From PALSA-894 sp963828625 (GTDB lineage Bacteria; Pseudomonadota; Alphaproteobacteria; Rhizobiales; Xanthobacteraceae): DNA of 64,000 nt. Below, in pieces: positions 46,650-56,524 of the stretch. A model generated the notes under the pieces. The model saw nothing but the letters and a program-made list of their open reading frames with translations. It was not told where the DNA came from and made no database searches. The stretch is from positions 248,001 to 312,000 of the forward strand of contig CAWHEX010000008.1 of the NCBI GenBank assembly GCA_963828625.1. Direction: 5' to 3'. Each line of letters starts with the position of its first letter. Position 1 is the first letter of the stretch. The translations under genes were made by a program, and so were the position numbers.

Positions 46650-47881
46650 CCGAACGCCTGACCATCGACCGTCTCGGCCACCGCGGCGACGGCATCGCCG
46701 ATACGGCCGCCGGGCCGGTCTTCGTGCCGTACACGCTGCCGGGCGAGGCCGTCGAGGTCGAGGCGCTGCCCGGCCATCCAGACCGGCGGCATCTTCTGCG
46801 CGTCGAAACCGCGAGCGCCGAGCGCATCGCGCCTATTTGTCCGCATTTCGGTGTGTGCGGCGGCTGCCAGACCCAGCACTGGGATTTCGCGCGCTATCGT
46901 GCGTGGAAGCGCGACACGGTGGTGCAGGCGCTCGCGCACGCACGGCTCGAAGCGCCGGTCGGCGACCTGATCGACGCGCACGGGGAGGGCAGGCGGCGCG
47001 CGGTTTTCCATGCGTGGCGCAGCGTGCATGACGTGCTTGAGGTCGGCTTTGCGGGCTATCGCGCGCACCAGATCGTCTCGATCGACCGAATGCCCCGTGC
47101 TGGCGCCGGCGCTTGGCGGCGCGATCCGCGCCGCGTGGGCGATCGCGGAAGCGCTCGGCGCAAAGCAAAAGCCGCTCGACATCCAGACGACCGCGACCGA
47201 TGGCGGGCTCGATGTCGATGTGCGCGGCTCAGGCCCGCTCGGCGCAGCCATACGGCGGCGCTGGCGAGGCTTGGCGAAGCGCATCGGCTTGCGCGGATCA
47301 CGCGCCACGGCGAGATGATCGCGCAGCGCGTGCCGCCGGCGGTGCGCATCGGCAAGGCGACGGTCGTGCTGCCGCCCGGCGCATTCCTTCAGGCGACCGT
47401 GGAAGGCGAAGCCATGCTCGCCCGCCTCGTGGCGGAGCACGTCGGCAAGGCCAAAACGGTCGCCGACCTGTTCTGCGGCGTCGGCCCGTTCGCGCTGCGG
47501 CTTGCCGAACGCGCGCGCATCGTCGCGGCGGACAGCGACGCGGACGCGATCGCGGCGCTGCGGCAGGCCGCCAAGACGCCGGGCCTCAAGCCCATCGAGG
47601 CCGAGGCGCGCGATCTTTTCCGCCGGCCGTTCGCGCCGGCAGAACTCAAGCGCGTCGACGCCGTGGTGTTCGATCCGCCGCGCCAGGGCGCGGAGGCGCA
47701 GGCGCGCCAGCTCGCCGCCTCGAAGGTGCCGCTGGTTGTCGCCGTGTCGTGCAACGCCGCGACCTTCGCGCGCGATGCGCGCATTCTGGTCGACGGCGGC
47801 TACCGGGTGACCCATATCACGCCGGTCGATCAGTTCCGCCACTCGTCGCACGTAGAGATCGTTGCGCGGTTTACGCGTTAG
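46646..47881 (+). CDS. TrmA/RumA-family class I SAM-dependent RNA methyltransferase, two frameshifts
   Basis: Starts ATG 46646, overlapping the MATE stop. The iron-sulfur cysteines are in ICPHFGVCGGCQTQHW. The frame changes near 47086 (one extra base in ATCGACCGAATG) and back near 47248 (one base missing). The remainder shows ADLFCGVGPFALRLAER (SAM site), the catalytic-base Asp in VVFDPPRQG and the catalytic Cys in VAVSCNAATFARD. Joined length ~411 residues. Methylates a uracil in RNA, probably rRNA. Confidence 0.85.
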   Translation: MTERLTIDRLGHRGDGIADTAAGPVFVPYTLPGEAVEVEALPGHPDRRHLLRVETASAERIAPICPHFGVCGGCQTQHWDFARYRAWKRDTVVQALAHARLEAPVGDLIDAHGEGRRRAVFHAWRSVHDVLEVGFAGYRAHQIVSIDRMPRAGAGAWRRDPRRVGDRGSARRKAKAARHPDDRDRWRARCRCARLRPARRSHTAALARLGEAHRLARITRHGEMIAQRVPPAVRIGKATVVLPPGAFLQATVEGEAMLARLVAEHVGKAKTVADLFCGVGPFALRLAERARIVAADSDADAIAALRQAAKTPGLKPIEAEARDLFRRPFAPAELKRVDAVVFDPPRQGAEAQARQLAASKVPLVVAVSCNAATFARDARILVDGGYRVTHITPVDQFRHSSHVEIVARFTR

Positions 47882-47928
47882 CGCATGATCCCGAAAAATG
47901 GAACCGGTTTCCCGACAAGGTCATGCGC
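47881..47928. repeat. Dispersed palindromic repeat, copy 2
   Basis: 48 bases, GCGCATGATCCCGAAAAATG to GGTCATGCGC, with ACCGGTTT inside. It matches the reverse complement of the element at 6729-6779 with several changes. It starts on the last base of the methyltransferase stop and fills the space to the convergent DUF1194 stop at 47936. Confidence 0.7.
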
Positions 47929-47935
47929 CAGAAAA

Positions 47936-48789
47936 TTATCGATCCATCCCGCTGCCGCCCCAGCGGCGCTGCCACATCTGCTCGCCGATGGTGCAGGAGA
48001 TGCGCGGCGCATTCGCCGCCGCCGGAATGACGCGCGGCGCCGCTGCGGTCGGCGATATCGAGCACGAGCTTGGTGCGGACCGCCTCCTTGAATTTCTCGC
48101 GCTCGCGGATCGGCACCACGAACGCGCCGGGCCCGCCGATCACGCAGTCCTCGTAGTAGATGTCGAGATCCTTGAGATCGACCGAACCGGGCTGCGGCTC
48201 CTTCAGCATGATCGGCAGGCCGTTGATGATGATGCCCTTGGCGAGCACCTCGTCGCGCACCAGCGTGACCAGCGGCCCCTGATTGTTGGTGCCGTCGCCC
48301 GACACGTCGATCACGCGGCGGATGCCGCGAAAGCCGTTGCCCTCGAACAGCGCGGCGGAAAACATCAGCGCGCCGGAGATCGAGGTGCGGAAGGCGCGCC
48401 GCACCGGCATTCTGGCGAGTCTCGGCCGACGCGGTCTGCGCGCTCGCCGGCCCGTCGATCAGGCGCCACGGCAGCACGATGCGCTGGTCGGCGACGCCCG
48501 CCCATTCGACCACCGTGACGGCAACCTTGCCGTTGGTGCCCTGCTTCAGCGCGTTGGTGAATTCCTGCGAGGTGAGGGCCTGCACATAGCCTTCGCGCTG
48601 GAGCGCAAGCTCGTCGAAATCCATCGAGTAGGAGATATCGATCGCGAGGACGAGCTCGACGTCGACCTCGACCGCATTCGCGCTCTTGGCTCCGGGCAGG
48701 TCCGCGAGGCGCGGCGCCGCCATGCTCCACGCCGCGACGGTCAGGGCCGCGATGCCGGTTCCAACTGCCAGCCAGTGACGCGCACGCAT
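47936..48789 (-). CDS. DUF1194 (VWA-type) secreted protein, two frameshifts
   Basis: Starts ATG 48789 after GGGAGCGGCG. Signal peptide HWLAVGTGIAALTVAAWSMAAP. The VWA metal site DISYSM (DxSxS) is near residue 52. The frame changes near 48420; DVSGDGTNNQGP follows, a second family landmark. It changes again near 48033, after which RVIPAAANAPRISCTIGEQ leads to the true TAA at 47936. Each join needs removal of one base. Total ~284 residues, normal for DUF1194. Role unknown. Confidence 0.75.
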
Positions 48790-48840
48790 CGCCGCTCCCG
48801 ATCGCAATCGGCCGATGGTCGCACAGGCGGTGCGAGACGC

Positions 48841-49449
48841 CTAGCCGAACAGAGCCCGGCTGACCTGCGGCCACATGAACGAGGGCAGGCGCAATCCGGT
48901 GCGCGCCAGTTCGATCCAGTCGTCGCGCCGCACCCGGCCGCGGCATCGCCATCCGCCGCAGCGGCAGGCGAACGCATGGTCGAACGAGAAGCTGAACGTG
49001 CCGTAGTCCATGCGGATCTCTTCGCCGGCCGCGATGCGGGTCAGCGCCACGATGCGGTCGGCGCCGTCATAGCCGGCGTTCGGTTCGCACGAGTGGTTGA
49101 GGAAGTTGGACGGATGGCGCACCGCGTCGGCGCGGAAGGTGCCCGTGATCTGGTCCGGGCCGGAATTGTAGGCAAAACGCAGGAACGCTTCGCGCAGGTT
49201 CGGCGCGAGCTCGTTGAAGCGCGCGGCGGTCAGCACGGTGAAATTGCGGCGCTCCTCTTCGTCGATCCAGTCGTCCGCGCCGAACAGCTCCGTGCCGCGC
49301 GCGATCGTGCGGTTCGCGATGATCGCGCGGCCCCCGTCGATCGTGCGCACCTCGAAAGATGGCGCGGCCCACAGCAGGTCAAGCGGCGGATGGGTTCTGC
49401 TCTCCGACCAGGGAAGCGGGGCGGTGATAGCTGCGGCTGTGGCGGTCAT
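48841..49449 (-). CDS. SET-domain protein-lysine methyltransferase-like (second of a pair)
   Basis: 202 residues. SET landmarks: FLNHSCEPNAGYDG (NHSCxPN, SAM/AdoMet pocket), AGEEIRMDYGTFSF (catalytic Tyr) and a post-SET cysteine pattern CRCGGWRCRG near 165-174. It methylates lysine in some protein, target unknown. Its start lies inside the end of the other SET gene, 71 bases overlapping in another frame. The two proteins share order and post-SET motif and so likely arose by duplication. Confidence 0.85.
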   Translation of the reverse strand: MTATAAAITAPLPWSESRTHPPLDLLWAAPSFEVRTIDGGRAIIANRTIARGTELFGADDWIDEEERRNFTVLTAARFNELAPNLREAFLRFAYNSGPDQITGTFRADAVRHPSNFLNHSCEPNAGYDGADRIVALTRIAAGEEIRMDYGTFSFSFDHAFACRCGGWRCRGRVRRDDWIELARTGLRLPSFMWPQVSRALFG

Positions 49450-49993
49450 TTTTCAGTGTCCGGGCGATGCGGCTGTGCAGGAAACGCGGCATGTTCATGC
49501 CGTAGGTGGTGGCGAGCTTTTTCCAGTCCTGGCGGCGGATGCGGCCGCGGCAATTGCGCGAGCCGCAGGAGCAATCGAACGGCTCGTCGAAGTTGACGAT
49601 GAAGCAGCCGTAATCGATGAAGACTTCCTCGCCTTTGCGGATGTCGCGCGCGGCCACGACATTGCCCGCGACGTCGTAGCGCAGGTTCGGGTCGCACGCG
49701 TGATTGATGAAGTTGTCCGGCGTGGTGACGTAGTTGATGTCGACCGGCCCGATGATCTGGTTGAAGTCGGTATCGAGGCCATAACGCAGGAACACCTTGC
49801 GCGTGTCGGGCGGCAATTTCTGAACCTGCCGCCGGTCGAGGCGGACCCAGCCTTCCATGCCGTCGTAGAAAGATTCATTCCATTTGGGGATGACGATCGT
49901 ACCGTGGGGAAGATCTTCGGTAGCGAAGGCACCCGTTTCAAACCGGCTGGGCCGCGAGGCCAGCGGGGTCTGACTCCAGAGTGTCGAGTCCAT
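49379..49993 (-). CDS. SET-domain protein-lysine methyltransferase-like (first of a pair)
   Basis: 204 residues from ATG 49993 (MDSTLWSQTP); a TTG at 50068 could extend it. SET landmarks NFINHACDPNLRYD, KGEEVFIDYGCFIV and post-SET CSCGSRNCRG. A further WVRLDRRQVQKLP segment precedes the core. The stop is 71 bases inside the next SET gene, so expression is probably coupled. Substrate unknown. Confidence 0.83.
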   Translation of the reverse strand: MDSTLWSQTPLASRPSRFETGAFATEDLPHGTIVIPKWNESFYDGMEGWVRLDRRQVQKLPPDTRKVFLRYGLDTDFNQIIGPVDINYVTTPDNFINHACDPNLRYDVAGNVVAARDIRKGEEVFIDYGCFIVNFDEPFDCSCGSRNCRGRIRRQDWKKLATTYGMNMPRFLHSRIARTLKNDRHSRSYHRPASLVGEQNPSAA

Positions 49994-50322
49994 CTTTCGG
50001 CTGTTGGTTGGAATGGTGAACTTCACGCCAGGAAACGCGGCGTGAGACGCGAGCGATACGCACGACAACGGTCAACGCTACACGCGCACTCAAAACACAG
50101 CGCGAATCACCACAGCTCAGCAATCTTTTACAAACTCTGCCCGCCCGCGAAAGCGCATTCTTGAAGCAGCGCGCCCCCTCAAACGGCACCAGACCATCCC
50201 CGGAGTCCGGTGGGCCGTGATGACCGAACGTTAGAGCACCCACTGCGATTGGCAACGCGGCGCGCGGTCCGGAATGCGCCCGTCCTGTGGATAAGGTTCT
50301 CTTGGGGGACCGGTGTGGCTCT
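49994..50322. other. Intergenic stretch upstream of the SET pair
   Basis: 329 bases between the hemerythrin stop and the SET start. The part nearest the SET genes has lower GC (AACACAGCGCGAATCACC, CAATCTTTTACAAACTC) and probably holds their promoter. No gene or clear repeat seen. Confidence 0.35.
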
Positions 50323-50922
50323 TCAGCCGACGCCGAGCGCGGCCTCGGTGCGGTCGAGGATCAGCGGGACGATCAGGTCTTCCTCGTCGTTGAGGTGGCT
50401 GCGCAACTGGCGCAGCAAAGTGTCGCTCGTCGCGGCGTAGCGCTCGCCCGCCGGGCCGATCGCCGCGTCGTTCAGGGGCGTGCGCAGCAGCGTGTTGGCG
50501 GCCTCGACGGTCGTGGCGATCGAGCCGTGGATCACATGATGATCGGCTTCCAGCACCTCGAAACCGTGGGCAAGCCGCGCCTCCGCCGCCTGGAACACCG
50601 GGAAGTAGTGCATGTCCTCGATCTGGTGGTGCGCGTTGAGCTGCTGGAGGAAGAACTGCAGCCGCGGCGGGAACCAGGCGCGGAAATCCTGCGCGCTGGC
50701 GGTGCCGTCGCGAAACGCCGCGGTCGCCTGTTCCAGCGACTCCGCGATCTCGCGGAACATGTTGTGGCGCTCGAGCCAGAACTGCGCCATCGCGCCGAGA
50801 TTGGCATGGCCGGTCCAGCAGTCGCGCGGATAGCGGTCGATCAGGAGGCGCAGGTCGGCCGGCCAGCCCGCGCGCGTGTCGAGCGCAAGGGCTGCGGGCG
50901 CGGTTTTCACGAGATCGCTCAT
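50323..50922 (-). CDS. Hemerythrin-domain protein
   Basis: 199 residues. Di-iron ligand candidates in order: His in WLERHNMFREIAESL, the HHQIEDMHYFP motif near 97-107, HHVIHG near 128 and HLNDEEDLIVPLIL near 174-187. Such proteins bind O2 or sense or handle iron, NO or oxidative stress. No extra domain. Separated from LtrA upstream by 37 bases on the same strand. Confidence 0.87.
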   Translation of the reverse strand: MSDLVKTAPAALALDTRAGWPADLRLLIDRYPRDCWTGHANLGAMAQFWLERHNMFREIAESLEQATAAFRDGTASAQDFRAWFPPRLQFFLQQLNAHHQIEDMHYFPVFQAAEARLAHGFEVLEADHHVIHGSIATTVEAANTLLRTPLNDAAIGPAGERYAATSDTLLRQLRSHLNDEEDLIVPLILDRTEAALGVG

Positions 50923-50959
50923 CCGGCCTAGATAAAGACTAAGCCCCGCGAGGCAAGTC

Positions 50960-52150
50960 TCAGTGGCCGATCGGCGGCTTGCCGGCGCGGTAGCCGAGCG
51001 AAAGCCATTCCCAGACCGCCACCAGAATGAGCACGGCGGTCACCGCCGCCGACAGTGCGAGTGGCGGCAGGAACGGAACCGCGAGGATGAGGACCGCGAT
51101 CAGCGCGAGTCCGACGAGATGCGAGAGCGGCGGGTAGGGCGCCGTCAGCCATTTGAACAGCGCGTTTCCCGCCAGATAGAGCGCCGGACCGCCAAGGATC
51201 ACCGCGGCGGTCTTGATGTCGGTATGGCCGCCCGGATGGTGCAAGGTGAGTTCGTCGGCCACCGCCGCCACGATGATCCCGGCGATGATCGGGATATGCA
51301 TATAGGTGTAGCCGGAGCGCGCGAGGCGGCCCGGGTCGTCCGAGGCTGCGAACGCGCGGCTCGAACGCTCCGCCCCGATGTTGAAATAGACGACCCACAT
51401 CGCGACGCTGCCGATGAAGCAATTGGCGAACGCCGCGAGTGTCGCGGGCGTCCACGCGAGGCCGGCGAACGTCGCGCCGGTGATCAGGATGGACTCGCCG
51501 AGCGCGATGATGACGAACAGGCCGCAGCGCTCGGCCATGTGCGCGCCCTCGACCGTCCAGTCGGCGGTGGTGGAGCGGCCGAGGCCCGGCACGCGGAAGC
51601 CGATGATCGGCGAGCCCGTGTCGATCGCGAGCGCCAGCGCCCAGATGGCGAGCCGCATCTCGGCGGGCGCGAAGCCGCCCGCAATCCAGCACGCCGCGCC
51701 GAGCCCGCGCCACACCGTGATGCGCAGGAAGTTTCGGTAGTTGCCGGCGTCGTGGCGCTTGAGCGCCCACAGCATGAACAGCTTCGGGACGATCTCCAGC
51801 GTCGCGTAAGCGAGCGCGAACGGCAGCGCACGTTCCTCGAACGCCTTGGGAATTGCCGACGAGACGATGAGCCCCAGCAGCATCAGAACGAAAAGCAACA
51901 GCCGCACCGGCGCGCGCTCGGGATCGAGCCAGTTGGTGAGCCAGGCATTGTCGATCCAGGCCCACCACACCGCGAGCATCAGGATCGCGGTTTGCAGCGC
52001 GCCGAGCGGGGTGAGGCGCTCCAGCAGGCCATGCGAAAGCTGCGTGATCGCGAACACGAAGACGAGGTCGAAGAACAGTTCGACGAAGGTGACGCGATGG
52101 TGGTCGTGGCCGTGGCGAACGCGCAGATGGCTGGTGCGGGCGGAGAACAT
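50960..52150 (-). CDS. Low temperature requirement protein A (LtrA) family
   Basis: 396 residues, about ten membrane spans. VTFVELFFDLVFVFAITQLSHGLL near the N-terminus is the LtrA signature, and the MAERCGLFVIIALGESILITG segment (~205) follows. Function unknown. ATG 52150 lies five bases past the upstream oxidase stop, so it is translated from the same transcript. Confidence 0.88.
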   Translation of the reverse strand: MFSARTSHLRVRHGHDHHRVTFVELFFDLVFVFAITQLSHGLLERLTPLGALQTAILMLAVWWAWIDNAWLTNWLDPERAPVRLLLFVLMLLGLIVSSAIPKAFEERALPFALAYATLEIVPKLFMLWALKRHDAGNYRNFLRITVWRGLGAACWIAGGFAPAEMRLAIWALALAIDTGSPIIGFRVPGLGRSTTADWTVEGAHMAERCGLFVIIALGESILITGATFAGLAWTPATLAAFANCFIGSVAMWVVYFNIGAERSSRAFAASDDPGRLARSGYTYMHIPIIAGIIVAAVADELTLHHPGGHTDIKTAAVILGGPALYLAGNALFKWLTAPYPPLSHLVGLALIAVLILAVPFLPPLALSAAVTAVLILVAVWEWLSLGYRAGKPPIGH

Positions 52151-52155
52151 CGCGA

Positions 52156-53513
52156 TCAGAGTTGCCCGCCGTCGCCCCAGCTGTCGAGAAGCGCGCGATA
52201 GGCCGGGTCCTGGTAGCGCGAGAGCGCAAACGCCGGCGCATAGTCGGGTAGTTCGCTGCCGATGATGTGCCGCGCGATCAGTTCGCCGCTCGCGCACGAG
52301 GCCATCACGCCGAATCCCGAATAGCCGCACGACACGTACGCGCCCTCGACTGCAACCGGCCCGATCAGCGGGCGGTTCTCGCGCGTGCGCATGTAATAGC
52401 CGCCGTCGATATACGGTCGCACCGGTTCGCCGCCGTAGTTCTGCAGCGCCGGGACCATCGTGGACATACCGCGCAGCGCGATCTCGGCATAATGCGGCGG
52501 CGGCTCGGGGAGGGGAAACACCGGCTCGACCGCCTCGCCGTGATGGTTGAACAGCACGATGGTCGCATGCGCGCCGTCCGGCCGCCCGTGCACGCCCGCC
52601 GGAAACGGCGCGAGCAGCCAGCGCGCATCTTCGTCCTGTTCGAGGGCGGCACGCTCCTCATCGCTCCACGGAAGGTGCTGCGCGTCGAGCCAGATCATCA
52701 TCGGCGCGGAGCGCGGCACCGCGCTCTGCGTATCCGCGAAGCTCACCTTGTGATGGCGTTCGGCATAGATCGGCAGGTCGACGCCGATCATCGCGGCCAG
52801 TTCCTTCTGCAAGGGGCCACCCGCGAGCACCACGTGGGAGGCTTCAAGCGTCTGCCGCGCGCCGTTGCGCTCGACATGCACCGCGCGCACGCGCCCGTTC
52901 GCATCGATGCCGGTGACGCGTCCGCGCATGAGCTTCACGCCGTGCTCGCGCGCAGTTTCGAGCATCACGGCGCCGAGTTGCTGCGCCGACAGCCATCCGG
53001 CGCGGCGCGCATGCGCGAGCGCGATCGTGTCGGGCGAGAGATACGGGAAGTGCTTCCGGATGAGACTCCTGTCGGTGATGACATCCGCGCCGGCGAGGGC
53101 GGACTCAAAGCCACGCTCGGCCGCGGGCGTGATAGGCGCTTCGCCGCGCTGTCGTGGAAGCGCGCGGCCCCGCCGCCACGCGACTCCGCCATTTGCGCCA
53201 TGGTGGAAAGAAATTCGATCTGCGAGGTATCGGCGGTCGCGAACACATAGCCGCGCCGGTTGAGATTGATGCGGTTGTCCGTCGCGCGCGCGATCTCCTC
53301 GATCAGGCTGATGCTGCGGTCCATGAACGCCGTCATCGCGCGGTCGGGACCCGGCCACCAGTTGCGGTAGGCCTCGGTCGACTTGTCGGAGGTGAGCGAG
53401 AGCGGATTGCCCTCTTCGACCAGCGTCACATCGCGCGCGCCCTGCTGGGCGAGCGCATGCGCCGCCGCGACCCCAGCGATGCCCGCTCCGCAGATGACGA
53501 TTTTCTCATCCAT
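52156..53513 (-). CDS. FAD-dependent amine/amino-acid oxidase (DadA/sarcosine oxidase type), one frameshift
   Basis: Starts ATG 53513 with the FAD motif IVICGAGIAGVAAAHALAQQG (GxGxxG). The frame breaks near 53155 (one base missing in a GC-rich run) and goes on with EAPITPAAERGFESALAGADVI. Downstream are PLIGPVAVEGAYVSCGYSGFGVMAS, the usual C-terminal FAD-binding strand. Joined ~452 residues. Oxidises an amine or amino acid; substrate unknown. Confidence 0.8.
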
Positions 53514-53682
53514 GCGATGCGATTGTTCAGCAGCGCGGCCGCGATGTCACGCGGGGCAATCCGGTTTGGTTCAAGCCTAGGCGCGGTCGGACCGGCGATT
53601 GCATCCTGTTTGATAGACTTGCTATGGTTGGGTCTTGGCACCGCGTTCGTGGCTTCGGTCGCGTGCGTAAGCGGGGGCAAAC

Positions 53683-56400
53683 ATGGACAAGGAACGTTTC
53701 AGGGCGGTCGCGCTGGCTGTTGCCGCAAAGGCGCGTGATGCGGGGATTTGGCTGCGGGCCTGGCTGGCGTTCATAGCCATCAAGCTGTGGGCTTTTTGCC
53801 GCTGGATCGGGCGAGGGTGCAAGCGCTTCATACTGTGGATCGCGATCCCGAAAGGCGAAACGCCGGTCGACGCGCTCAAGCACTATCTCTCCGTGCTCTT
53901 CTTTTTCATGGGCTCGCTGGCGCTGCTCTGGTCCGCGAAGCAGATTCTCTATCCGCCGCTCGTGATCACGGTCGCCGAATTGCCGGAGCCGCTGAAGAAG
54001 GAATACTGGGTCAACCCTGAACTCGCGCGCACGCTGATCGGGCAGATCGAGCGGATCCGGTCGACCGTGAAAGGCGAACGCGATCCCACCTTCGAAGCCG
54101 TGCTCAATCCGCCGAACATCGCGATCAAGACCGGAGACGGGTGGTCGCTCAACGTCCAGGAGCAAATTCTCACACCGCTCGGTTCGTTGCTTGGACGCGG
54201 ACAGGGCGAGGTGCACCTCGCGCTGACTTGCTATCACCCCGGTTGCGCGCGCTCGACCGACAGCGAATGCCGCGAGCCGGTGGTGCCGCCCAAGGCCGGT
54301 GAAGAAATCAAGATCGCCGCCAAGCAATATCTCTGCCTGCGCCTCACGGCCGACATTCAACGCGGCAAGCTGTATCGCCGGCTGACGCCGCGGCTGGTGC
54401 TGGGGAACGACGACGCCGACCTGACCGAACCGATGTCGCGCGTTGCCGAGGCCGTTACGTCGGTATCCGATCCAGCGACCGCCGCGCTGTATTTCTATCG
54501 GCGCATGCGCGAGGAGCGGGCGGCGACCGCCAGCTTCACCAATGTGCCTGACAGCGTCGCTGAGCTGTTCAACGAGGCGTCAAAGGCTGCCGAGCAGGCG
54601 GAGTCGAGTGATGCCGTGTCGGCGTGCTGGGCACATTCGGTGCGCGCGCATCTGGCGATCGACCGCCGTGAATTTGAAATCGCCGAGGTCTTTCTCAAGC
54701 GTGCGTGGGCGATCGAATGGTGGAGACACCTCAAGCAGCTTACGCTTCCGGTCGACTGCGTGCGGCTGATCACGATTGCCGAGATGGAGTTCGCGCGGCA
54801 GCTCTCCCGGCAACCCGAGGATCGGGAGTTCTCCTCCAGCTACGAGTTCGACAAGGAAGGTGCGCGTGTACGCGCCGCGTATGAGCGCATTGACAGGGTT
54901 ATCGACGAGTTCGACAACTCGTTCGCGGCGTTGCGAGACTTCATCAGTAAATCCGCCAGCAGCCGCGACGTGAAAGCGGCATTGGAGCTTGCACGCTCGG
55001 AAATTGGACTGAATTTTTTTACGCTGCCGGATCAATGCGTGCTGATTAAAACCAGAGTCAGACCGGAATCATTTCAGCGCGACCCGGATATTGATGTCGT
55101 GGGCGAGGTTGCGGGCGATGACGAGGAGAGGCGGAAGGACCTGAAAAACGAAGCGTGGGACTATATCAAGGCGTCCATCGAGAGTATCGAAAAGCCGAAA
55201 GATGAGGTACTCCTGCCGCTCACCCGGCAGGCTTCGTTGGATTTTCTCCAGCAGTACGCGCTCAACACCCCGTGTGCCGAAAACGTCGTTGCGCTTGCGG
55301 ACAAGATTTTCGTGCGCCATGCGAACGATCCCAACGTCGTTCAGTTGCTCGTGGGTGTAACCGAGACGGCGGCGCTGAAGAAGACCGAGATGCTGAACAG
55401 GCCCGTCACGTCCGATGATCGGAAAAACCCCCAGCTTGAGAGCCTGCACAAGATTTATCAGCGTATCGTCGATACCGGCGCCGACAGAAGCGGGGTCGCG
55501 ATCAACAAGCTCGCGTATCTGGCCGAAGCGATCAAAGTGGACGGCGGCGATGCGCGCGAATTAAAGCCCGGCGAAAAGCGGCTGGAGCCGAGTCCGGAAA
55601 CGTTGCGGAACCTCATCCGCGCGTGGCGGCGATATCAGCGCGACCGCTTTCCGGCGGACACGCGCTCTCAAGCCGAGTACGCCCTCGCATTCTGGGGATC
55701 GGTGCTGATGCGCGCCTACCCGCAGGAATTCCATACGATCAATCAAACGAACCTCAAGGAATTCCAGACGCAACTGGAAAAGGACGAAAACGAAAGCAAC
55801 AAAGAAAAATTGGAGGTGCTGCCAGGCTTCCTGACGAACACGTCCGAATATCAGAGCGCGCTTCGGGCCCTCTATCCGAATATGCAGGCCGGGACGCTTT
55901 CCAGCCTTTCGAAGCTCCCAGATATCGGCGCGCGGATCGGGTGCATGTGCATGCTCTCTTACGTCACGCTGCAGAACGAACTCGCGGACTTCTTCATTCT
56001 CCGGCTGAACCGGTGGCAGCGGCAGGGCAAGCTCGAACTTCCGATGTGCCGGCGGGATTTAATACCGCGGTTGCAAATCGCCCTTCCTCCGGGTCTGCGC
56101 ACGCGCGAACTCCTTGCCGGTATGCGCTTGAGGCGCGCGCAACGTGCCCTGGATGCGGCGCCCGAAAAGACCGACGTACTGAAGCAAGCGGTCGAACGAG
56201 CAACTTTCGAACGCGAGAATGCGCAGAGGCGGCTCAAGGAAGAGATCACGCGCCAGAAAGAGACGATACGAACGTGGATCGAGGAGAAGCGTGCGACAAT
56301 CGCAAGGGCGGAGGAGCTCTGCTACATGGTGAAGGCAGAGAAGCCAGCCGAACAGGCTCCTGAATCGACCAGTTCCGTTACGACTGCTCCATCGCCCTGA
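53683..56400 (+). CDS. Large membrane-anchored protein of unknown function (905 aa)
   Basis: A single uninterrupted frame. Two hydrophobic N-terminal segments (~25-45 and ~66-88: LSVLFFFMGSLALLWSA), then ~815 hydrophilic, mostly helical residues. Cysteines are frequent in 165-215 (CYHPGCARSTDSEC, YLCLRL). TPR-like helices are at ~285-345 (ACWAHSVRAHLAIDRREFEIAEVFLKRAWAIEW). A long coiled coil (~830-885, QRRLKEEITRQKETIRTWIEEK) precedes a Ser/Thr/Pro-rich end. Base use is less GC-rich than its neighbours. I do not recognise the family. ATG 53683 follows GGGGGCAAAC. Confidence 0.75.
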   Translation: MDKERFRAVALAVAAKARDAGIWLRAWLAFIAIKLWAFCRWIGRGCKRFILWIAIPKGETPVDALKHYLSVLFFFMGSLALLWSAKQILYPPLVITVAELPEPLKKEYWVNPELARTLIGQIERIRSTVKGERDPTFEAVLNPPNIAIKTGDGWSLNVQEQILTPLGSLLGRGQGEVHLALTCYHPGCARSTDSECREPVVPPKAGEEIKIAAKQYLCLRLTADIQRGKLYRRLTPRLVLGNDDADLTEPMSRVAEAVTSVSDPATAALYFYRRMREERAATASFTNVPDSVAELFNEASKAAEQAESSDAVSACWAHSVRAHLAIDRREFEIAEVFLKRAWAIEWWRHLKQLTLPVDCVRLITIAEMEFARQLSRQPEDREFSSSYEFDKEGARVRAAYERIDRVIDEFDNSFAALRDFISKSASSRDVKAALELARSEIGLNFFTLPDQCVLIKTRVRPESFQRDPDIDVVGEVAGDDEERRKDLKNEAWDYIKASIESIEKPKDEVLLPLTRQASLDFLQQYALNTPCAENVVALADKIFVRHANDPNVVQLLVGVTETAALKKTEMLNRPVTSDDRKNPQLESLHKIYQRIVDTGADRSGVAINKLAYLAEAIKVDGGDARELKPGEKRLEPSPETLRNLIRAWRRYQRDRFPADTRSQAEYALAFWGSVLMRAYPQEFHTINQTNLKEFQTQLEKDENESNKEKLEVLPGFLTNTSEYQSALRALYPNMQAGTLSSLSKLPDIGARIGCMCMLSYVTLQNELADFFILRLNRWQRQGKLELPMCRRDLIPRLQIALPPGLRTRELLAGMRLRRAQRALDAAPEKTDVLKQAVERATFERENAQRRLKEEITRQKETIRTWIEEKRATIARAEELCYMVKAEKPAEQAPESTSSVTTAPSP

Positions 56401-56524
56401 TCCGGAAAAGCCTTAGGCGCTCGGCTGTTGAAGGTGTATGCTTGCGCCATTACCGGCTGGTCCCTGCGACAGGCGCCGGTAGCTGAGAGATGCGTGCGCT
56501 CCCGCCTGCCTGACAAGGAGCGCC

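Noticed and set aside
56480..56500. A GCTGAGAG-containing leader before the 90-residue gene, recalling the TPP riboswitch core
   Set aside because: The other conserved TPP elements and stems are absent, and the downstream genes are not thiamine genes.
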